A stretch of 64,000 nucleotides of DNA from contig CP154954.1 in the NCBI GenBank assembly GCA_039621445.1, positions 46,293,847 to 46,357,846 of the forward strand, written 5' to 3'. The translations under genes and the position numbers were made by a program. A model generated the notes under the pieces. The model was given only the letters and a program-made list of their open reading frames with translations, did no database searches and was not told the DNA's origin. Shown here in pieces: positions 1-10,525 of this stretch (position 1 is the first letter of the stretch; the number at the start of each line of letters is the position of its first letter). This DNA is from Euglena gracilis. Its lineage: Eukaryota; Euglenida; Euglenophyceae; Euglenales.

Positions 1-841
1 ATTTTGTCGTTCATTCATTCAGGGCCTTGCAAACAGAGTTTCAGGTGAATGTCCTCTTTCAATCGGTGACTGACGTGGTCCAGGCGGGTCCCACCTGACG
101 GCTGCCCAAAGAATACTGTACGCGGGTTGCCAATTGCAATTACTTCTTCGTTCATCTCAGGCAGGTATCCACCTGCACAAAATAATTCATTTGTCACTGC
201 CAGCGGTCTCACCCTCTTTAAAGTTTTAGGGGGATACCGCCCCCCCCCCCCATCCTCCCTGGGAGACTGTCACCTAAAATCCGTACTTGCTGACCTGTCA
301 CTCTTGGGACCTGTCACCTACCTCTGTGCTCGCTGACCTGTCACCCAAAGTTTTGACGTTTTCTTGCAGAAAATGGATTTTTTTGAAGGTGAAAATTAGT
401 GGACCTCATTTTTAGAATTTTGCCCACAGAATTCAAAAACCTCGTTTTCTTTGGATTTTTTTTTGGTCACTGGGGGGGGGGGGGTCGAAAGATTCACCCT
501 TTTTCCTCTAACCCGGACCCTTGGGGACATGTCACCTACTTCTGTGCTTGCTGACTTGACAGGTGACAGTTTCCCCGGTTTGATGAAGATAGATGGACAG
601 AATTCTGCTGGCTGAACACAACACAACTGCATAACATTTGCAATGGCCCATAACACAAAACCCACATACCCTCCAACCAAAGAAAAGACAGCAACTCAAA
701 ATTGAAAGACTGTTGTGTTGAACAAAAAAATATACAGTGCACACTGCCAAAAAGCAGCGCAATCATTGAAAAGGGTCAGGCGACGGCGATCAACGGTGCA
801 GCAGACAACTGGGCAGTGACTGCAGCGGCCCAGCACACATA
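1..841. other. Non-coding left edge with G/C runs
   Basis: No convincing exon is seen. The stretch holds a C-run near 240-252, a G-run near 473-484 and two copies of a phrase built on GCTGACCTGTCAC (about 285-350 and 525-570), so it looks like local repeat DNA. The nearest coding signal is the possible terminal exon beginning at 842 on the minus strand. Confidence 0.5.
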
Positions 842-1037
842 TCAGTGCGGGTCGGCCGACGGTCTTGCGGTGGAGGCGTCTGTCGAGGTCTGAGCGTACG
901 CCAGGGCAGAGGTGGCGAGTGCCTGCAGCCACGCAACGCGCCGCTTGGGGTCCAGGAGGTAGAACTCGGCCTGCTGCACGACCAGGGTGCCGTGGCTCTC
1001 ATGGCGGCGGACCATTGCCCAAGGCATGAAGACCCAC
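842..1037 (-). CDS. Possible terminal exon, unrecognised protein
   Basis: A GC-rich minus-strand frame follows a CCCCCCAG acceptor and runs 65 codons to a TGA at 842. It contains the segments WVFMPWAMVRRHESHG and FYLLDPKRRVAWLQAL. Third positions are mostly G or C, as in the nearby nuclease exons. It may be the C-terminus of the PD-(D/E)XK gene upstream or part of a separate gene. No family was recognised, and the join to the preceding exon was not resolved. Confidence 0.4.
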
Positions 1038-1264
1038 CTGGGGGGCAGGGTCGGAATAGCGGGTTTCCTCAAATGTGGCAGAAAGCTAAAAAACTGGCCA
1101 TGGGGTTCAAAGCATCCAAAGATCAAAGCTCCCCAACTCTGAAAGGGGAAGGCCTGAAGTGAATTCCGAATTGAATAGTCCGGGGTCTGTGAGAAAACTG
1201 ACTGAACCGAAGGCTCCACCAGAAACCATCCACAAGCCACAATCGAGTCATCCCCAAATGCGTT

Positions 1265-1358
1265 GCCAATCCTGAAGCAACCGTCTGTGCGGAACGCCCT
1301 CACGAGGGGATCGTCTGCGGCGGTGAACCGGGTCAGCGGCCACAGCGCGACGCAGGCA
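1265..1358 (-). CDS. Possible internal exon, unrecognised protein
   Basis: A minus-strand exon is suggested after a GTCACCGCAG acceptor. The GC3-rich frame reads ACVALWPLTRF, then DDPLVRAFRTDGCFRIGNAF. Another open frame through the same bases ends in a stop but has poorer third-position composition, so I prefer this one. The 3' end is uncertain. It probably belongs with the exon at 842-1,037. Confidence 0.35.
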
Positions 1359-1376
1359 CTGCGGTGACCCAAGGGG

Positions 1377-1790
1377 AGGGAACGTAACGTGGACCCTCAA
1401 AAAAATACACAACACAAAAAAAAAGCAAAAACAGCAGCAAAAAAACGCAAAAAAAACGCAAAAAAAACCCACAAGTCTCATGCAAAATCCTTCAAAGCTC
1501 CCCGGGATGCACACTTTTCCACTGGGGAGGACTGGAAATTTTTTCATTTTGCTCAAAAATGAGCATTTTGTTGCAAAAATGCAAAAAAAACGACGAAAAA
1601 TTGACATAATCTTTGGTCTCGGGGGAAATCGGGGCCAAAACGAGGAAATTCTCACAGTCCAAAAAAGCATTCGCAAAAATAAAAATATCGCTGGGGGAAA
1701 AAGGCACAAAAAAAGGAGCAAAAACAAAATTTCGCCAAAATCGAAAATACACAAAAAAAACGCGTTTGCGTTTCTCCCCCTCCTGCGTGA
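1377..1790 (+). repeat. Dispersed A-rich repeat, copy 1
   Basis: The block shares order and wording with 18,525-19,090: 'GGACCCTCAAAAAAA', then runs of CGCAAAAAAAA, then AAGCTCCCC(C)GGGAT, 'CACTTTTC(C/T)ACTGG(G)GAGGACT', and 'AGCATTTTGTTG'. A shorter related piece is at about 39,540-39,650. Both long copies lie in the same orientation, one between putative exons and one in a dynamin intron. Apparent open frames here are low-complexity Lys/Phe strings and are not genes. Confidence 0.7.
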
Positions 1791-1939
1791 CCCTCCTCCC
1801 CCCGGTTCCGACGACTCCTCGGCCTTGGCACACCCCCCCCCCTCCCCGGCTCCTCTGACCCCTCTATGGCCTTGGCACCAACTCCCCCCCCCAACCCCGG
1901 CGTCGGGCTGGCTGCGTGCCGGAAGTCGGGCGAGGGGAC

Positions 1940-2061
1940 CTCGCCGGCCCCTCGAGCGGCCTTGACCTCCAGCCGGCGGAGGGCGAAGAGGCAGTCCACC
2001 TCCTCGCCCAGCACCGGCACCTCCGCGGCGAGGGGCTCCGCCTGCTCCCTGGCAGACCCCA
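1940..2061 (-). CDS. PD-(D/E)XK gene, exon g
   Basis: The acceptor AGGTTGCAG is followed by TG, completing the split codon of exon f, and the frame then encodes GSAREQAEPLAAEVPVLGEE, then VDCLFALRRLEVKAARGAGE. It ends at GAG|GTCCCC in phase 0. The Glu/Ala-rich helix matches the position of the C-terminal helix in this family. Confidence 0.65.
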
Positions 2062-5000
2062 CTGCAACCTCTGTGGCCCCTCTCCAACAGAGGGCCTTCT
2101 GGAGACAGAGTTGGCCGCAATGAACAGATGGGCATCAAACCCAGCAGAGAGCACACCTCCTTAGAAGCAACAAACGTCGTTGTGGATGCCCTTTGGAGAC
2201 AACTTTGTGGAAATGTCAAGAACTTCAACAAGAATGCCAAAAATAAATAAACTGCCCACAATGGCTTGCACTCAAGTCAGACAATGGTGCAAATAGATCA
2301 TGCGCATTGGTGTGTGATGGTGTCTTTGGAGTTGCGTGTCGCCTTGTGTGTGCGTGCATCGCAGAAATCTCCACAGAGCCCACGAAACATGAATGCACAC
2401 AATAGTACAATCAATACATACAAACACACAAAAATGCACAAAAATGCACAAAAATGCACACACTTACGTGCTGTAAACACCACACACTTCAGGAGAGTCT
2501 GTTCAGGGTGCAGAATCCCAAGCCACATGGAGCCCACCGGCAGGCCGTAGTTCTGCACCACACCATTGCCCGTCAGATCGGGGGAATTGAGTGGCCAGCC
2601 AGCAAACCAGTCAACCGTCAAAAAGGCCAGAGGCGGGGGGGGGGGGCAATGGTGTGGTTTGGGTCAGTAGCCGGGCGTAAATGTTGAGCTGCAGGGAGTA
2701 CTGCAGAGCGGAGCAGTGGGGAGAGGGCCCGGCCGGGACCCCCAACCCATGCCCTCATACATGACGGATCGCTTCCGCTGCCCGGGGGACCAGGGGTGGG
2801 GGAAATAGCTACAAGAACATGCATGGCCCTGGGCTCGGCAGGTGTCGCAGCGGCCACAGACCGCCCGCCGAGTCGGCCGAAAGACCGCCTGTGCTGGGGG
2901 TTCCTCAGCACCAGAAATGTGGTGGTCATGTGAAGGCACTGCATCCGACCGAAACCCACTGAGCACCAACAGAAACCAACGATTTGTGAGAGCCACAAAG
3001 GGAGGCGTTGGACAGCCGTGACCGGTGCCTGAAACTTTGGGATGGGGAAGAGGATCGTGAACCCCGCAAGAAATTATATACATATATACGTATACATATA
3101 TACATATATTGTATATGTGGGGCGATTCTACTTTTTGGGTCCGTTGCTGGAAATCCCAAATTGGGAGGGTCTAAATTGGGGGGGGGTCGCCAAAGACACC
3201 ACGCTGGCCAGCCAGCCAAAAGTCAGGATTCCTAGACAAACGCAAGGCAGTCCTTGCACGGGGGAAAGCTTGACAGAGGCGTCGAAGTCCTTGGCTCGCT
3301 TCCAGTCAAAGATGGAATCGGCTGGGGCCAAACAACATAATATAAAAAAAAACGACGGAACCTGCTTGCTGGAAAGTGTCGGCCGGCAAAAGACCCGGGC
3401 CGAGCGTGGTACACGCCGCTGTCGTCGACCCCGACGAAGTCCACGGAGCCCGCCAGGTCCAGCTCCTCATCGAACACGACCATCTCCGTGCGGTACGGCC
3501 GGATGCCGCGGGGCACCAGCACCGCGTCGAACAGCTGCCGGAACAGTGCCACCTCCCGCAGCTCTTTGGGGGGCAGGCGGCGCCCCAGTTGAGCTCCGAG
3601 CAGACATCCCTCCGGGGCTTTTCAAAAAAACGTGATCGGAACCCAAAATCCCATGCGTGATTTTATGTGGCTTTATGTGACTTTACGTGACTTTACGTGA
3701 TTTTACGTGATTTTAAGAAAAGCGAAGAAAATTGTACTACTTTGATGCCAATATGTCACTTTCAGAGCATATGCCATCATCTCCAACTTGGAAAGCAGAA
3801 AGAAGCCACAATGCATAGACATCAGAGTGGTGCTGGCAGTTGAGTGCAAGTGCGGATCAGCACAGACACGTGTGACGTGTGGAACGCAGAGTGTTGGGGC
3901 GATTATGGTTGCTAGCTGTACTCTTTTCTCTGTAATCGATGGGGACGTTGCATACACCACACCACATTGCATTGCCACGAACTTCCGTAACTGGAAAAAA
4001 AAACTGGAAATTGAGCAGCTCGGCTGTTCGGCGTCGCCTTTGAACCGCGATTCCATTTTCGCTGCACTTTTCCTTTACTTGAGTTATTCCTTGGTTTAGC
4101 ATCACCACTATCAGACCCAGACATTCAATCTGAAAAGGAGAAAAAAGAAGACAACCCACCAAATAAAGAAAGAAGGAGTAGGACGAGGAGAAGGAGCAAT
4201 GATTTTGGTGTTGAGAAACACCGATGTTGCTGAGCTCTGGAAATCCAACAAACCTGAGGTGGGCGGAAAGGAACACCTGCGAGATTTACGTGATTTTGGG
4301 GGGAAAAATTCTGACAAAATTTATATACGTGATTTTACGTGATTTTACATGATTTACGTGATTTTTGAAAAAATGGATTTCCATGATCATACGTGCTTTT
4401 ACGTGGTTTTACGTGCCACATTTTTATGAAAAACCCTGCATCCCTCAGGCAGGCGTGGGAACGGGGATGAATTGCCTGCAAGGTCTTGATTCTCAGCAAT
4501 GCATCATCGCACTTCTCGCATTCCTCAGTTAAAGCGCAACCTTGAGATTCACGAAAGGGTCAAAATATTTTTCAGGCCAGGAACAGGGCGAACCAAGGAC
4601 CACCCTGAGGGGTCAGCTCAGAGGCCGGAAAATTTGGGCGGGTTGGAAAAAGGCTGCTGGCTGACCCCCCCATGGGGTCCCAGGGGTGGAACTAGGCCTG
4701 ACCAAGGTGGAACTGGATGCTAAAAAAAAAAAATCGAAACTGCAAAAATGTCGATGCCTGACGGCCCTTGGACGGCCCTTGGAAAATAGAACCTCAAAAA
4801 ACCTTAAAAAAGCCTTTCCAAAAAAATTAAATACTAAATACTTAAATATTAAATATTAAATATTAAATATTAAATAAATATTAAATATTTAATATTAAAT
4901 ACTTCAAAAATCGAAATTTTTGCCTAAAAATGTCTGCATTGAGGTTAGGCTGGAAAACACATATTATCAATGCCACAGGTGAAATTGGTGGGGTGGGGTG

Positions 5001-5279
5001 TCTGTGGCGCAAGCAGGCCTTTGGAACCTTCCCTGGCATTTCTGACCCCAGCAACAGTCGGCCCTGACTCCAGCGCTGCCTGGCGCGGGGGGCAGGCCGT
5101 TCAGCAGCCGCTCCAGGTGGTGGTGCATCCACGTCCCCTTGGTGCGGGCGTCCAGCGAGTTGGCGTCCCACATCGCCTTGATCTGCTCCTTGGTGTAGCC
5201 CCCGGCGGGCCCCCATCGTCAGGGTGCACTGAGGTGGCCACGCTGCAGCGATGCCACCCATATGCTTACCAGTGGCAGA

Positions 5280-5340
<61 letters not shown>

Positions 5341-5493
5341 TGGCCCTTCTGGGGGGGCCCGGGCACGACCCGTCTCGGCATCGGTGTACTTCTCCGGGGG
5401 CCACTGCCGGCGTCGCATCATCCGGTTGATGATATCATCCGCGTTGAAGGGCGGGAAGCACTGGTGGACCAGCTGCGTGCAGGAGCACGACGC
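1940..5493 (-). CDS. PD-(D/E)XK nuclease-like protein (multi-exon gene)
   Basis: Seven minus-strand exons (5493-5370, 5228-5080, 3617-3417, 3321-3242, 2700-about 2661, 2552-2468, 2061-1940) give the ordered motifs of a RecB/Cas4-like PD-(D/E)XK fold. In order these are TQLVHQCFPPFNADDII, an H/E helix GTWMHHHLERLLNG, the acidic motif AGSVDFVG, the catalytic IFDWKRAK, the helix YSLQLNIY and YGLPVGSMWLGILHPEQ. Such proteins cleave or process nucleic acid; the role of this stand-alone version is unknown. Phases at several junctions fit only if the introns begin with GC. A one-base shift is needed near 5,200 in a G-run, so either the assembly has a homopolymer error or the gene is damaged. The N-terminus was not found, and the C-terminus may include 842-1,358. 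Confidence 0.75.
2468..2552 (-). CDS. PD-(D/E)XK gene, exon f
   Basis: The acceptor is GTGGTGCAG and the donor C|GTAAGTG, a near-ideal site. The exon encodes NYGLPVGSMWLGILHPEQ, then TLLKCVVFTA. The HPEQ segment is a common closing strand of the nuclease domain. It is 85 bp long and ends in phase 1. Confidence 0.75.
2661..2700 (-). CDS. PD-(D/E)XK gene, exon e (QxxxY helix)
   Basis: A short exon follows the acceptor CTCTGCAG and encodes YSLQLNIYARLL, the conserved Gln/Tyr helix after the active site. It begins in phase 0, as required by exon d. No GT donor is present before the frame becomes doubtful, so its 3' end is approximate. Confidence 0.65.
3242..3321 (-). CDS. PD-(D/E)XK gene, exon d (catalytic DxK)
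   Basis: The acceptor is GCCCCAG and the donor TGC|GTTTGT, giving 80 bp. The exon encodes DSIFDWKRAKDFDASVKLS, then PVQGLPC. The D-W-K triplet is the lysine-containing half of the PD-(D/E)XK active site, and the exon completes the codon begun by exon c. Confidence 0.8.
3417..3617 (-). CDS. PD-(D/E)XK gene, exon c (acidic motif)
   Basis: The acceptor is GAAAAG. The exon encodes PEGCLLGAQLGRRLPPKELR, then the typical GIRPYRTEMVVFDEELDLAG and SVDFVGVDDS; the Asp of SVD is the expected metal ligand. Ending at AGC G with a GC donor (GCGTGT) makes a 201-bp exon whose phase matches exon d. The GT two bases later does not. Confidence 0.75.
3652..4425. repeat. Segment bordered by TTTTACGTGA repeats
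   Basis: Direct arrays of ACGTGATTTT, ACGTGACTTT and ACGTGGTTTT lie at 3,652-3,718 and again at about 4,285-4,415, enclosing about 570 bp with no recognisable exon. The core contains the palindrome CACGT/ACGTG. Confidence 0.6.
4600..4740 (+). repeat. Dispersed GCTGGAAAAAGGCTGCTGGCTG-type repeat
   Basis: This is one of a family whose copies share a block 'CAGCTCAGAGGCC(G/A)GAAAA', then (C/G)TTGG(C)TGGAAAAAGGC, then TGCTGGCTGA followed by a C-run. Other copies are near 11,495-11,640, 14,370-14,460, 22,720-22,790, 25,405-25,560 and 26,805-27,150. Most lie in dynamin introns. Confidence 0.65.
4819..4905. repeat. AT-rich TTAAATA repeat
   Basis: A run of about 85 bp made of AAATATTAAATATTAAAT words is largely self-complementary, so it could fold into an AT hairpin. 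No gene signal is present. Confidence 0.7.
5080..5228 (-). CDS. PD-(D/E)XK gene, exon b (contains a frame break)
   Basis: The acceptor CACCTCAG is followed by TG, which suits the phase-1 end of exon a. The diagnostic segment KEQIKAMWDANSLDARTKGT then WMHHHLERLLNG lies one base out of that phase, and the discrepancy falls in the two G5 runs near 5,194-5,207. An extra or missing G would account for it. The exon ends at CCAG followed by GC, where a GC donor gives the phase needed by the next exon. Confidence 0.6.
5281..5337. repeat. (CA)n microsatellite
   Basis: About 27 uninterrupted AC dinucleotides lie in the short intron between nuclease exons a and b. Valine/Cys or Thr/His strings in any frame come from this repeat. 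Confidence 0.95.
5370..5493 (-). CDS. PD-(D/E)XK gene, exon a
   Basis: The acceptor is GACGCAG and the donor G|GTCGTG. The exon encodes ASCSCTQLVHQCFPPFNADD, then IINRMMRRRQWPPEKYTDAETG, the segment that precedes the nuclease core in this family. It is 124 bp long and ends in phase 1. Third-position GC is high. Confidence 0.7.
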
Positions 5494-8423
5494 CTGCGTC
5501 GCGGCGGGGCTGGCGTGGGGATGAGACATTTGCCTGCCTTGGAGCATCTCACACAAACGTCAATTGGCCCCTCGACGACTCCATAGCTTCACGGGGCCAC
5601 GGTCAAGTCCCCGTGAACCAAGCAAAATGAATATGAATACTCCCCTTAAATAATAACCCCCCGGATTTATAATTGGATTCTCGAAGTCGAGGTCCAGGGA
5701 GTTCATTATTTGGGATAGTTTATTATTTGGGAAAAAAACTTTTAAAGTCAAAAGTCGACCCAAAAGTGCCTCACCAAGGTCACCTTTTTTTGGCACTTTA
5801 GGGCTTTTTTGAACAGCCGATGTTCTTTTTTTTGACATTCTTTCTGAACCAATTTCGTCCAATTCTCAGATTTTGGCAATGTTTCTGCTATTTTATCTCT
5901 TGTTTTCCTTGCCTTCAGGACTGTCGGGGGATTATGGGCAGCCGAAGTCGGTCATCGGGGGGTTAATTATTTGGGGGGCGTATTTGGGGGAATTGAAATG
6001 TCTGTACAATCGGTTTTAACTGCTGCAAGCTGCATCGGTTTTGAGTGCTGCAAGTTGCATCTGAATGCAGCTGGCAAGCAACCTCCGACCAAAAAATGAA
6101 CAGTGAAATGCCCGCACCCCGCCAACTGGCAAAGCAGATGGGGACAACCACAAGAATTGCCTTTCTCAAATGCCCACCTCAGCTCAGTACTAGTGGGTCC
6201 TTCCCCAGGGGATCCCACTAGTTTGATGGGGGTTTGGTTGCTGTTGTATGGCGCACGAAGGTGGGGAGGGGTGGACCCCCCACCAGGCTGTTTTTTTACC
6301 AACCCCAGGGGAGGGGGGGGTCGGAGTGCCTTTGAGTGCCTGCCCAGGCAGGCACTACCCCCCGGGGGGGGGGGGTCGGATTTCGGCCTGTACCCAGGCA
6401 CATTGAAAATAGGCCATTTTGGCTCCCTGGCGTCTTCGGCGACAGGGTCTGTCCTAGGGCACTTTTGGCTGTGTGCCCTACCCCCCGGGGGGGTCGGATC
6501 GGGAGTGCCTTGGAGTGCCCGCCCAGGCAGGCACCCCCCCCCCCGGGGTGGGGTCGGCACCCGACTGAAAAACAGCCTGCCCCCCACCCGGGAGGTGGGG
6601 GGGGGGGTTCACCCCCACCCACCACAGCGCCTGCTCAAAAAAAACTTTGACCAAAAATCTGCCTCCGGAAATACGGGGAAGTCCTGGTGGGGGGGTCGGC
6701 CCCCAGGGGGGGAGGGGTGGGTGGTCGACCCCCTCCCACCACCCATAGGGTTGCGGGGATTCCTGAACAGCCCCGCGCCGCACCCAACTCTTGGCTGTCT
6801 CGAAATCACCCCAATTCCCCGCTTTTTAGGCGGTTTTACAGGAGCAAAGTGGGATAATGATAGGGAGATTTTGGCAGAAATCTAGGCCTACAGTCCGCAC
6901 ATTAGGCCTGATTTTAGGCCATTTTTTTTAGATTCCGCCGAACGTCTAAAGGAAAAACTAACCCAAAACCCCATTCCCAAACCCTAACTCGAATCCCTCG
7001 TACCAGTGGGATGGGGGCCCACTGGTATGACGGGATGACGCCCCACATCGTACAAATGGTACGGCTGAGTGATTCTGGCCTCTCTTCCCTCCAACCCCGC
7101 AATCCCTCCGGGAAGTTTGGGTCGTTTCTGCTGTGTGTGTGGAGGAGAGTTTCCTACATCCATTAACCAAATCTTTTGAAGATATTCCTTGCCCTCCCCA
7201 TAAAAATCCCACCCAGGATTGCAACCAACTTTAAAATAAAATACCTCAAAAATATATTTCCTCTCCGAAAAAATTTTTTACCGGACGTCTTCTTATGCTT
7301 GTTGCAACTCCATATCCTCATCGGATGCAATGTTCAAGGGAATGAATGGTTTTCACAAGGAACTCAGCACCTTTCATAACGAGCCTGGAAATAAAATGAT
7401 GTGGGGACAACAACATTGGGCATTGGACAACAACGCCGTTGGGAAACCGAAGGGAGCGAGCCCACTGGCTGTAGCACACACAGCCCGGCATGTCCCCAGA
7501 GGCAGACCGGTAGTGATACGTGTGCGTTGGGGCATCGGGCCAGGGCAGGGCACCAGAGAGGACGTGCAAATCCAACGATCGCATGGAGAGCAGCGTGGCA
7601 GGACAGGCAAGCGCACTGGGAACTGCCAGAACGGCGGCCTCCAAATTGAGATCATGATTGGTAATCCAAAACAGAAACGGAACACTTCCCATCAAAACAC
7701 CGGGCCACACAGTATTGAGCGGGGGATGGGGAATGCGGCGGGGCCAAACCCGGATTGAAAACGACGAGGTCGTCGCGAGGATGCGGATGGGCGATCTTCA
7801 GTGACATTTCCTCCGGCCTGAGCGCTGTGGGCTCAAGTTCATCGCCTCCAGGCTTGCCCTGAGCCTCCCTGTTACCTGGTTACCTTGGGACCTTCAACGT
7901 CCAAAGTTTTTGAGAGCGCGTCCGTTGTAATCCTCTGCAATGGCATTACAAAAAAAAAGAAAAGAAAAAAGCACTGAAGCTGCAGCTCGTTTTCCAAGTA
8001 TCCCTCCAGCCTGCCCCAGGGGGTTGTTCATGTTGTGGAGCATCCGATCATTTCACTCCAGCGCATGTTTCGGTTGACAAAAACAAACAAACAAACAAGA
8101 ACCCTTCTGTGGATCAGCAGAGCACTTTTTTGGGGGTGGCTTCGGTGCGCAGTTGATTGTTCATTGTGTGCTTGGCCCAAACAGGCCATTGGACAGACTG
8201 TGGCCACTTGCATATGTTTTTTTGAAAAGGCTGCTAAACGTTTGCAAAGCTTGTGGCGTGATGACTGCACACTTCTTTCTTTTGAAGAGAAAGTCCCAAG
8301 CAGGAGTTTGTGTGCCATGGGTTGTTTGACCAAAGGAAACCCACGCACAGGGACGCGCACGCACAGAGACCCCGACCCACAGACACGGACGCCACAGGGC
8401 AAGGCTGGGTCCACCACTGCAGC
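5494..8423. other. Intergenic or intronic stretch with dispersed repeats
   Basis: No firm exon was found. A poly-G/C repeat lies at 6,290-6,800. At 7,330-7,700 both strands are open for over 100 codons with balanced composition, but no splice-bounded frame or family could be recognised. Confidence 0.4.
6290..6800 (+). repeat. G/C-run repeat family with internal hairpins, copy 1
   Basis: The copy contains GAGTGCCTGCCCAGGCAGGC flanked by C-runs and G-runs, then a GGCCATTTTGGC segment, the hairpin CTGGCGTCTTCGGCGACAG, and a second GCCCAGGCAGGCACC. The same sequence of modules recurs in direct orientation at 9,425-9,900 and in decayed form at 13,840-14,110 and 33,990-34,330. Confidence 0.7.
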
Positions 8424-8491
8424 CTGCAGCCCCAACCACTTCCGGGCACCAGCCTTCATCGCCAGGGCGGCGGATGAGCCCACGGCGATGC
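8424..8491 (-). CDS. Possible upstream exon of the nuclease gene
   Basis: After a CCTGCAG acceptor a GC-rich minus-strand frame reads GIAVGSSAALAMKAGARKWL, then GLQ, before a possible GC donor (CAG|GCTGCAG). The composition resembles the nuclease exons 3 kb downstream. No family was recognised, and it could be a separate gene or chance. Confidence 0.3.
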
Positions 8492-9155
8492 CTGCAGGCT
8501 GTGTTGGCTTCTTAACCATTGGGCTGGGAGGGTGGTGTTGGCGGGGGTGGTGCTTTCAAAGCCAATCAATAACCTTCTCGCCATGAGTCACTTATCCCGC
8601 GTGGGAACACACATCATTCCTGCGAACGGTGAATACCTTGGCCCTTCTTCGGAGCAAAAAAAAATGTAGCGCTTTGAGCGAAGATAAATTAAGGGAAACT
8701 GCGCATATTTTTAGCGGGAGGGGGAAAAAGGACTGCAAAAAACAACAACAGCCGGTGAAAAACAAAATTACAGATACATACATGTATATACACATGTGTA
8801 ATATGAAGTGTGTATTGCATTATTTTATTGTATTATTTTATTGTATAGATACACTGCATGGCGCGATTCTAGAGGGGGAAAACAGCCTGGCTTGCAGAGG
8901 CCCAGAGGGACCACCATTGCCCACCCTGCAGGGGAGAGGCACGGTGCCCCAAGGGCCCAAAATGCGCGTGCCAAGGATCAGGAGGGGTGGCATTATGCAG
9001 AAGCAGTAAACACCACCGCCCCCCCCCACCCCGAGAACCACAGACAGTGAAGGCAGAGAAAAGAAGGAAAATCACAAGGAAGTGCGGGAAGATTACGGAA
9101 ATGGATCCGATGTACCGAAGCAGATCCCCTTGCTCAAGGCACACCGTGTCGTTGA

Positions 9156-9213
9156 CACACACACAGGCACACACACACACACACACACACAGGCACACAC
9201 ACACACACACACA
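9156..9213. repeat. (CA)n microsatellite
   Basis: Interrupted (AC)n with two AGGC breaks, within non-coding DNA between the nuclease and dynamin genes. Confidence 0.95.
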
Positions 9214-9424
9214 CCATGTCAACGACACGTTCTCCGAACATTGGCATGCCTTGGACAAGGGAGGGGGAGGTACAAAAACCCTAAACTGCTAAAACGGGAG
9301 CCAGTTGAAAAATACTATTTGGGTCAACTTTGGACTTTGGAATAAAAATGACCCCCCCTTTGAAGACCTATTTGGCCACCCGAATGTTAAACTGGGGAGG
9401 TTTGAACCTTTGGTGGGGTTCAGG

Positions 9425-9900
9425 CTGTGTATTTACCAACCCTGGGGGGAGGGGGGGTCTGGAGTGCCCTTGAGTGCCTGCTCAGGCAGGCACTACCCCC
9501 TCAGGGGGGTCGGATTTCAGCCTGTGCCCAGGAACTTTCCTCAGAAAATAGGCCATTTTCCTTGAAAATAGGCCTTTTTTGAGCCTTCCGGCGCCTTCGG
9601 CGCCAAAGTGCCTGCTAGGCACTTTTGGCCAAGTGCCCCCCCCCCGGGGGTCGGATTTGAAGTGCCTTGGCGTGCCCAGGCAGGCACCCCCCCGGGGTGG
9701 GGCAGGGTTTGATATAAGGACAGGTTTGGGGGGTGGTCCGGACCCCCCCTGCGGGCCAGGAGGGGGGGGGGGGGGGGGGGACACCCCCCCACCTAAACCA
9801 TGTACGCCCTCCTTATATCAAACCCTGGGGTGGGGTTGGCACAACTAAAATACAGCCTGGTGGGGTTGAAGGGGTACACCCAGCGAAGGGGCAGGATGGG
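9425..9900 (+). repeat. G/C-run repeat family with internal hairpins, copy 2
   Basis: It is direct-oriented and has the same module order as 6,290-6,800: GAGTGCCTGCTCAGGCAGGC, GGCCATTTTCC, the perfect hairpin GGCGCCTTCGGCGCC at 9,590-9,604, GTGCCTGCTAGGCAC, then GCCCAGGCAGGCACC. An 18-base G-run sits near 9,763-9,780. Confidence 0.75.
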
Positions 9901-10189
9901 TGGGGCCAACTGGCTGGATGCCAGGTGGGCAAAAGCAAAATATGGACACAAATCAGAGGATTGTTAAAGGATTCCTGGGGGGATGGGGAAAAATGTGCTG
10001 GCTTCGGACCAGGAAAATCATCCAAATCCAGCTGGGTTGTTCTGTTGGGTATATTCAACCAAAACTTTGAGGTCCTCGAAAGTCCTCGCTGCAAATAGGT
10101 TGACTTCAACGCCAGGTTCGGATCCCCTCCACCCACCGGCCAATACCGGACCCTCAGCCCACCGGGTGCCCCGCCTTCCCGCCCATGTC

Positions 10190-10525
10190 AGCGCGGGGGG
10201 GGGGGGGGACACGCCTGCCGGGGCCCCTCCGCCAGCTGCGCCTTCGCCCGGCCCGCCCGCCGCGGCGTCGCCCGCCGGGGGGCACGCGGCAGGGGCCGGG
10301 GCCCCGGCGGCCGCGCAGCCCCGGCGGCGGGACCGCCCCGCCGCCGGCCACGCGACCGCGGCCGCGGAGCGCGCACGCACGAAGAGGGAGGCGGGGGAGG
10401 CGGCGGCCCGCCACGCCGCCACGGCCGCCAGCGCCGCCACGCCCGCCGCGACGCCCCACAGCGGGGCCCGCCGGGAGGGGGGCTGGCGAGGCAGCCGCCG
10501 CCAGAGAGAGCTCGGGGGGGGGGCA
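10190..10525 (-). CDS. Possible GC-rich exon with a hydrophobic segment
   Basis: The local GC content is far above the surroundings, as for the confirmed exons. The minus-strand frame reads LWRRLPRQPPSRRAPLWGVA, then a hydrophobic AAGVAALAAVAAW that could be a membrane segment, then Ala/Pro/Gly-rich sequence. The plus strand is also open and Ala-rich, so the strand is uncertain. No family was recognised. It could equally be a GC-rich repeat. Confidence 0.3.

Noticed and set aside
842-1372. Single 176-codon minus-strand gene
   Set aside because: Only two GC3-rich parts look coding. The middle is low-quality sequence between plausible splice sites, so two exons are more likely.
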